11,358 nt of DNA from NCBI GenBank assembly GCA_903881065.1, contig CAIRRW010000476.1, forward strand, positions 1 to 11,358, given 5' to 3'. Numbering within the stretch: position 1 is the first letter of the stretch; every line of letters starts with the position of its first letter. Below the pieces are notes generated by a model, which was given only the letters and a program-made list of their open reading frames with translations, ran no database searches and was not told the DNA's origin. The stretch comes from an uncultured Bacteroidota bacterium (GTDB lineage: Bacteria > Bacteroidota > Bacteroidia > 2-12-FULL-35-15). The position numbers were made by a program, and so were the translations under genes. Positions 6,674 to 11,358 of this stretch are shown in pieces.

Positions 6674-6681
6674 CAAAAGTA
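6674..6681 (-). promoter_or_regulatory. Candidate -7 element for mnmE
   Basis: The minus strand reads TACTTTTG, a full TAnnTTTG match, 16 bases before the TTG start at 6657. The leader would be only about 10 nt. The nearest upstream TTG is 13 bases away, shorter than usual, so support is partial. The closeness favours the TTG starts and argues against any longer N-terminus. Confidence 0.3.
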
Positions 6682-6690
6682 ATTATTTGC

Positions 6691-6721
6691 TTTGCAATAA
6701 CGCCTTAAAAGTATAATTTAG
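6691..6721 (+). promoter_or_regulatory. Weak promoter candidate for sucD
   Basis: TTTG (6691-6694) is followed after 19 bases by TAATTTAG (6714-6721), a 7-of-8 match to TAnnTTTG. The start would be near 6727, giving a leader of about 47 nt before the ATG at 6775. It lies in the 117-bp divergent region shared with the mnmE promoter. Confidence 0.25.
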
Positions 6722-6774
6722 CGGTCTGAAAAATTAGCCCCTCAACAAATTATAAATAATATTACAAATAAATT

Positions 6775-7662
6775 ATGAGTGTTTTAGTAAACAAAAATTC
6801 AAAAATTATAGTGCAGGGATTCACCGGCACTGAAGGAACTTTCCATGCCACACAAATGATTGAGTACGGCACAAACGTGGTAGGCGGCGTAACTCCCGGC
6901 AAAGGCGGAAGCACACATCTTGATCGTCCGGTATTTAATTCGGTTCAGGAAGCAGTGATAAAAGCAGGTGCAGATGTTTCAATAATTTTTGTACCGCCTG
7001 CATTCGCTGCTGATGCTATTATGGAAGCTGCAGAAGCTGGAATAAAAGTGATAGTATGTATCACCGAAGGCATACCCGTAAAGGATATGGTGATGGTAAA
7101 AGAATATTTAAAAGGCAGAGATTGTCGTTTAATCGGCCCTAACTGTCCTGGAATTATTTCTGCGGAAGAGGCTAAAGTAGGCATTATGCCGGGCTTTGTG
7201 TTCAAAAAAGGTCATGTAGGAATTGTTTCCAAATCAGGAACTTTAACCTATGAAGCATCCGACCAGACAGTGAAAGCAGGTCTTGGAGTTACTACTGCCA
7301 TTGGTATTGGTGGCGACCCGATAATCGGAACTACTACAAAAGAAGCAGTGGAATTATTGATGAATGATGATGAAACTCATGCAATTATTATCATTGGTGA
7401 AATAGGCGGAGGACTGGAAGCAGAAGCTGCCCGCTGGATTAAAGCAGACGGTAATCGTAAACCTGTTGTAGGATTTATTGCCGGCGAAACAGCACCAAAA
7501 GGTCGTACAATGGGACATGCAGGTGCAATAGTTGGCGGTGCTGAAGATACTGCAGAGGCAAAGAAGAAAATCATGCGCGAGTGTGGAATCACTGTTGTTG
7601 ATTCTCCTGCTGATATCGGAAAAGCAATTGCCAAAGCATTGTCGGCACAATTGACAAAATAA
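6775..7662 (+). CDS. sucD: Succinyl-CoA ligase (ADP/GDP-forming) subunit alpha
   Basis: The alpha subunit of succinyl-CoA synthetase works with SucC in the citric acid cycle: succinyl-CoA plus phosphate and NDP gives succinate, CoA and NTP. The 295-residue length is normal. CoA-binding residues are seen in GFTGTEGTFH (15-24) and TPGKGG (40-45). The ligase half contains GPNCPG (121-126), KSGTLTYE (153-160) and GRTMGHAGA with the phosphorylated His248. The ATG at 6775 starts the usual MSVLVNKNSKIIVQGFTG and follows an AT-rich leader. Unlike the enterobacterial sucCD arrangement, sucC is absent on both sides here, so the beta subunit must be encoded elsewhere. A strong terminator follows, so this is probably a one-gene transcript. 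Confidence 0.97.
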   Translation: MSVLVNKNSKIIVQGFTGTEGTFHATQMIEYGTNVVGGVTPGKGGSTHLDRPVFNSVQEAVIKAGADVSIIFVPPAFAADAIMEAAEAGIKVIVCITEGIPVKDMVMVKEYLKGRDCRLIGPNCPGIISAEEAKVGIMPGFVFKKGHVGIVSKSGTLTYEASDQTVKAGLGVTTAIGIGGDPIIGTTTKEAVELLMNDDETHAIIIIGEIGGGLEAEAARWIKADGNRKPVVGFIAGETAPKGRTMGHAGAIVGGAEDTAEAKKKIMRECGITVVDSPADIGKAIAKALSAQLTK

Positions 7663-7709
7663 ACCCTGCTAACAAAAGCGAATTAAATTAGCAGTCTTAA
7701 ATAATTACG

Positions 7710-7717
7710 TAAATTTG
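7710..7717 (+). promoter_or_regulatory. Candidate -7 element for the barrel gene, overlapping the sucD terminator
   Basis: TAAATTTG matches TAnnTTTG fully. Its last two bases are the first two of the sucD terminator stem. The predicted start (about 7722-7724) falls inside the left arm of that hairpin, giving a leader of about 33 nt. No TTG is found at -33, only TTA with a 19-base spacing (7688-7690). Confidence 0.35.
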
Positions 7718-7749
7718 GCTATGCAAAATTGCATAGCCATTTTATTTTT
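7716..7749 (+). terminator. Intrinsic terminator of sucD
   Basis: The arms tggctatgcaa (7716-7726) and ttgcatagcca (7729-7739) form a perfect 11-bp inverted repeat around two A bases, followed by ttttattttt (7740-7749). The stem begins 53 bases after the sucD stop and ends 16 bases before the next ATG. Confidence 0.85.
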
Positions 7750-7755
7750 AGCACC

Positions 7756-8592
7756 ATGAAAACAAAAAGCCTTTCATTTTTAGCCATCTGTTGGCTGTTT
7801 GCACTCCGTTTGCAGGCACAGGATATGATTTATAAAACAGATGAAACAGTTATTACCGCAAAAGTTTTAGAAATAAATACTTCAACCGTAAAATATAAAT
7901 TGTTCAGCAGTTCAATTGACAAAGTGTTTGAACTTCCTAAAAACAATATTCATTATATTGTTTATCAAAACGGCACAAAAGAATTTTACAATACTACGCC
8001 AGCAACAACCTATGTTGAAACTGAAACAGCCAAACTACCTGTACAAAAGGCAAATAAAGATTTCCATAAAAACATTATCGCTTTAAATTGTTTCGATATG
8101 TTATTTACTAACTTCTCTGCTTCTTATGAACGGGTTTTTAACTCCGGCAAAATATCATTGAAGATACCTGTATCAATTGGTTTACAGGGGAAGCCCAATA
8201 CTTCTAATTACACATCAGATTTTTATGAAACACAGTTTCTTCAAAACAGAAATTATGCTGCAGGCTTGGAATTAAATATTTATCCCTTTGGTCAGCAACG
8301 ACATACCTTTTACATAGGCATATCAACATTTGCAGGTTCATTTAACTATTATGAAAACATTACTACAACCAGTACAAATTACGGTTATACCACCACTAAT
8401 ATTATTGGACAGACGCTACATGAGGGGACTCATTATTCCGGGATGATACACCTTGGTGGTTATATTGGATTAACTGATAACTTATTGTTGGGGGCAAAAC
8501 TTGGTGTAGGATTTAAAAGAGAGTATACTGTTGTTGAAGATTATACTTTGCCTATTGTTGAATTTGATTTTAATTTAGGATATAGATTCTAA
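7756..8592 (+). CDS. Predicted outer-membrane beta-barrel protein of unknown function
   Basis: This 278-residue protein has a signal peptide (residues 1-21, MKTKSLSFLAICWLFALRLQA) followed by Q-D. Residues 24-78 form a small domain (MIYKTDETVITAKVLEINTSTVKYKLF...NNIHYIVYQNGTKEFY). Its pattern 'I-x-A-K-V-x-E-I...V-K-Y-K...I-x-Y-I-x-Y-x-N-G-T' is common at the front of Bacteroidota envelope proteins. From about residue 95 the chain alternates polar and hydrophobic residues, is rich in Tyr, Phe and Gly, and ends in FDFNLGYRF with a terminal Phe, as in outer-membrane barrels. I chose the ATG at 7756 over an in-frame TTG at 7729, because the TTG lies inside the sucD terminator stem and would spoil the signal peptide. 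A terminator follows. Substrate and role are unknown. Confidence 0.82.
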   Translation: MKTKSLSFLAICWLFALRLQAQDMIYKTDETVITAKVLEINTSTVKYKLFSSSIDKVFELPKNNIHYIVYQNGTKEFYNTTPATTYVETETAKLPVQKANKDFHKNIIALNCFDMLFTNFSASYERVFNSGKISLKIPVSIGLQGKPNTSNYTSDFYETQFLQNRNYAAGLELNIYPFGQQRHTFYIGISTFAGSFNYYENITTTSTNYGYTTTNIIGQTLHEGTHYSGMIHLGGYIGLTDNLLLGAKLGVGFKREYTVVEDYTLPIVEFDFNLGYRF

Positions 8593-8613
8593 ACAAATAC
8601 CATCGTCATTATT

Positions 8614-8648
8614 AAAACCGTTGAACTTTATAAGTTCAACGGTTTTTT
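8614..8648 (+). terminator. Intrinsic terminator of the barrel gene
   Basis: The arms aaaaccgttgaactt (8614-8628) and aagttcaacggtttt (8632-8646) form a 15-bp perfect stem with a 3-nt loop. The right arm runs into a T tract (8643-8648). It starts 22 bases after the stop at 8592. Confidence 0.88.
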
Positions 8649-8673
8649 GTTTTATTTGCTTCTGTTTTTCTTA

Positions 8674-8681
8674 TATCTTTG
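8674..8681 (+). promoter_or_regulatory. Candidate -7 element for fabG
   Basis: TATCTTTG matches TAnnTTTG fully and lies 44 bases before the ATG at 8726, just after the preceding terminator. TTG elements occur 15 and 24 bases upstream, either side of the usual 17-23 spacing. Confidence 0.35.
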
Positions 8682-8725
8682 GACTTCTTAAAATTAAAAA
8701 AGTATCAACATAAGTATAACAAAAC

Positions 8726-9472
8726 ATGAAATTGCTGGAAGGAAAAATAGCTTTAATTACAGGTGCTTCAAGAGGAATAGGTCGCGGTGTTGCAATTAAA
8801 TTTGCAGAACAGGGCGCTAATGTTGCTTTCACTTATTTATCATCCGTTGAAAAAGGTCAGGAACTAGAAAGAGAGTTGCAGGCTTTTGGTGTAAAAGCAA
8901 AAGGTTACCGTTCCGACGCTGCCGATTTTAAAGCCGCAGAAGAACTTGTGAATTCAGTAGTTTCTGATTTTGGAACAGTGGATATTCTTGTGAATAATGC
9001 AGGAATTACAAGAGATGCATTGTTGATGCGCATGAGCGAACAGCAATGGGATGAAGTAATTAATGCCAATTTAAAATCAGTATTTAATCTTACTAAAGCA
9101 GTACAAAAACCAATGCTGAAACAACGCAAAGGTTCAATTATAAATATGAGTTCTGTAGTTGGTGTAAAAGGCAATGCAGGACAATCAAACTACGCTGCTT
9201 CAAAAGCTGGAATCATTGGCTTTACAAAATCTGTTGCTTTGGAATTAGGTTCAAGAAATATCAGAAGCAATGTAATTGCTCCAGGATTTATTGAAACAGA
9301 AATGACTGCAGCACTCGATGCAAAAGTAGTAGAAGGCTGGAGAGAAAACATTCCTTTGAAACGAGGAGGAACACCTGAAGACATAGCAAATGCAACTATC
9401 TTTTTAGCATCAGATATGAGTGCTTACATTACCGGCCAAGTGATTAATGTTTGTGGCGGAATGCTTACCTAA
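8726..9472 (+). CDS. fabG: 3-oxoacyl-[acyl-carrier-protein] reductase
   Basis: This short-chain dehydrogenase of 248 residues catalyses NADPH-dependent reduction of 3-oxoacyl-ACP in type II fatty acid synthesis. It has the Rossmann signature TGASRGIG (12-19), NNAG (90-93), and the catalytic tetrad Asn114, Ser143, Tyr156 and Lys160 in INMSSVVGVKGN and QSNYAASKAG. The C-terminus (SDMSAYITGQVINVCGGMLT) is typical of FabG tetramers. The length and the Ser-Tyr spacing of 13 match the E. coli enzyme. The gene starts at an ATG in an AT-rich leader after a terminator. It is followed after 34 bp by the VWA membrane protein on the same strand, with no terminator between, so co-transcription is likely. 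Other short-chain reductases share the fold, but FabG is the best reading. Confidence 0.93.
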   Translation: MKLLEGKIALITGASRGIGRGVAIKFAEQGANVAFTYLSSVEKGQELERELQAFGVKAKGYRSDAADFKAAEELVNSVVSDFGTVDILVNNAGITRDALLMRMSEQQWDEVINANLKSVFNLTKAVQKPMLKQRKGSIINMSSVVGVKGNAGQSNYAASKAGIIGFTKSVALELGSRNIRSNVIAPGFIETEMTAALDAKVVEGWRENIPLKRGGTPEDIANATIFLASDMSAYITGQVINVCGGMLT

Positions 9473-9506
9473 TGACAACGAATGACGAATTGATTTCGTT
9501 AACTCA

Positions 9507-11358
9507 ATGAATTTAATACTGGAATATCCCTGGTGGTTTTGCCTGTTCTGCATTCTTGCAGGATTTGTATATTCATTTGTTCTTTACAGAAAAGACAAAT
9601 CTTTAAATGAAATTTCCATTTGGAGAGTTCGCCTGATGGCTGCTTTTCGTTTTATTTCGATTACAATTATTACGTTCTTTTTACTATCGCCTTTATTAAA
9701 AACTACAAATCGTACTGTTGAAAAGCCTGTAATTATTGTTGCTCAGGATAATTCCGAATCACTGGTTGTCGGTAAAGATTCTTCTTTTTATAAAAAGGAA
9801 TACAAACAAAATCTTCAAAAGCTTGTCAGTGAACTAAGCGATAAATATGAAGTACGAACCTATTCTTTCGCTGATAAAATAAATGAATTAAAAGCAATTG
9901 ATTCATTAAAGTACAACGAAAAACAAACTGATATTTCTTCCTTATTCGATGATGTTGAAACCAGATACAGCAACAGAAATGTGGGTGCCGTAATACTTGC
10001 TACTGACGGCTTATATAACAAAGGGTCAAATCCTGTTTACAGTTCTGACGGAATAAAAGTTCCTGTATATACTATTGCTTTAGGCGATACCACCGTGAAG
10101 AAAGACATTATACTTGCCAAAGTAAATAACAATCGGTTAGCCTACTTAGGAAATCAGTTTCCGATGGAAATTGTTATTAATGCGAAACAATTAAAAGGGA
10201 AAAGCACTTCACTTACAATAAATAAAGGCGCGACAATATTGTTTACACAGACAGTAAACTTTAATTCTGATGCATTTATTACAACCATTCCTGTTTTGCT
10301 GGATGCAAAAGAAGTGGGGATTCAACATTATAAAATAAAACTTTCCTCATTGCCGGAAGAGATGAGTCTTGCAAATAACGAACGGGATGTATTTATTGAT
10401 GTGCTTGATGCAAGGCAGAAAATACTTATTCTGACCGATGCTCCACATCCTGATATTGCAGCGATAAAGGAGTCAATTGAAGGCAACCAAAATTATGAAG
10501 TAGAAAGCTATACATTAGATAATTTTGATAAACCTTTAAAGAAATACAATCTTGTTATTCTTTATCAGTTGCCAAGTGTAAGGAATCCTGCACTGAAAAT
10601 CATTAATGAAATAAATGGCGCTAACATTCCAGTCTGGGTCTTTTCGGGTTCAAGTGCAATTATTAAAAACGATTTAAAAATAACCAATTCCAATCAAAAG
10701 GCAAATGAATGCGAAGCTGTATTGTATCAGAATTTCCCACTATTTACCATTAGTGATGAACTGAGAAAAGCTGTTAAAGATTTTCCAGCCGTGTCCTGTC
10801 CTTTCGGAACTTATGGAACAGAGAACAGCAGCAACGTATTGATTTACCAGCGTATTGGAATGGTAGAAACCAAAACGCCCTTCATGTATTTTAATTCTGT
10901 CGGTGAAAATAAAATGGCTTTGGTTGAAGGTGAAGGTATCTGGCGCTGGCGTTTACAGGACTTTGCAGCGCATGGCAATCATAATTTATTTGATGAACTT
11001 GTTTCAAAAACCGTTCAGTATCTTTCAGTGAAAGTGGATAAGAGTTTTTTCAAAGTGATCTGTAAGAATAATTTCCTTGAAAATGAAGCCATAGAAATGG
11101 AAGGGGAAGTTTATAATGAAAGCTACGAATTGATAAATGACCCTGAAGTAAATATTACAATTACGAATTCGGACAATAAAAAATTCCCTTTTACGTTTAG
11201 CAAGACAACAAATGCATATAGATTAAATGCAGGAATGATGCCTGTAGGAGAATATAAATATGATGCCAAAGTAAAAGTGGGAGATAAAATGTACACACAA
11301 CAGGGAAGTTTTAGTGTAAGCTCTTTGCAGGTAGAATTAATTAATACTGTTGCTGATC
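9507..11358 (+). CDS. VWA-domain membrane protein with GATase1-like region (3' end cut off)
   Basis: Open from ATG 9507 to the window edge: 617 codons with no stop, so it is partial. Two hydrophobic segments (about residues 8-27 and 43-64) suggest membrane anchoring. A von Willebrand factor A domain follows (about 73-195) with an intact metal-ion-dependent adhesion site: Asp81-x-Ser83-x-Ser85 (DNSES), Thr141 and Asp167 (ATDG). Residues 200-302 look like a beta-sandwich. Residues 305-385 (KILILTDAPHPD... to WVFSG) look like a class I glutamine-amidotransferase-like Rossmann region without an obvious catalytic Cys. Proteins with two membrane helices, VWA and GATase-like parts are common in Bacteroidota and relate loosely to BatA/BatB-type proteins. 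The role is not established, but binding a periplasmic partner is plausible. It follows fabG by 34 bp. The start gives a sensible MNLILEYPWW membrane-entry sequence. Confidence 0.85.
   Translation, partial: MNLILEYPWWFCLFCILAGFVYSFVLYRKDKSLNEISIWRVRLMAAFRFISITIITFFLLSPLLKTTNRTVEKPVIIVAQDNSESLVVGKDSSFYKKEYKQNLQKLVSELSDKYEVRTYSFADKINELKAIDSLKYNEKQTDISSLFDDVETRYSNRNVGAVILATDGLYNKGSNPVYSSDGIKVPVYTIALGDTTVKKDIILAKVNNNRLAYLGNQFPMEIVINAKQLKGKSTSLTINKGATILFTQTVNFNSDAFITTIPVLLDAKEVGIQHYKIKLSSLPEEMSLANNERDVFIDVLDARQKILILTDAPHPDIAAIKESIEGNQNYEVESYTLDNFDKPLKKYNLVILYQLPSVRNPALKIINEINGANIPVWVFSGSSAIIKNDLKITNSNQKANECEAVLYQNFPLFTISDELRKAVKDFPAVSCPFGTYGTENSSNVLIYQRIGMVETKTPFMYFNSVGENKMALVEGEGIWRWRLQDFAAHGNHNLFDELVSKTVQYLSVKVDKSFFKVICKNNFLENEAIEMEGEVYNESYELINDPEVNITITNSDNKKFPFTFSKTTNAYRLNAGMMPVGEYKYDAKVKVGDKMYTQQGSFSVSSLQVELINTVAD

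Noticed and set aside
7729..7755. Upstream TTG start for the barrel gene
   Set aside because: The TTG lies in the sucD terminator stem and would add nine residues (MHSHFIFST) before a perfectly good signal peptide starting at ATG 7756.

Overview
The window reads as ordinary chromosome of a low-GC member of the Bacteroidota. Four signs support this. A secreted protein ends in a type IX secretion (Por) sorting domain. Start codons lack Shine-Dalgarno sequences and sit behind AT-rich leaders. Several upstream regions carry the Bacteroidota -7 motif TAnnTTTG. One outer-membrane barrel protein has the N-terminal module common in this phylum. The genus cannot be told from this stretch.

Layout from left to right. 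Bases 1-92 are the tail of a plus-strand gene, closed by a strong hairpin terminator. A minus-strand pair follows: a Nif3-family metalloprotein and, one base after it, a coiled-coil/C4 zinc-ribbon protein. Bases 2012-2357 have no convincing gene and hold the most unusual feature here, about eight head-to-tail 21-bp repeats (2182-2349) led by an inverted partial copy. Next come two minus-strand genes of unknown role (2358-3671): a basic protein with a fibronectin-III-like C-terminus, and upstream of it a small protein whose middle resembles a LuxR/GerE helix-turn-helix. Two inverted repeats and a good promoter candidate lie between them.

The right-hand part is mostly core metabolism and cell envelope. 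It contains a secreted six-repeat NHL propeller protein; mnmE on the minus strand, convergent with it; sucD, divergent from mnmE and without sucC beside it; a small predicted outer-membrane barrel; fabG; and a von Willebrand A membrane protein that runs off the right edge. fabG and the VWA gene are close enough to be co-transcribed. The other neighbours seem to be separate units, split by terminators or opposite strands.

I found no rRNA, tRNA, CRISPR array, transposase or integrase, and no defence system. The segment at 2161-3671 (repeat array plus two unrecognised genes) is the part most worth follow-up, and its function cannot be settled from sequence alone.
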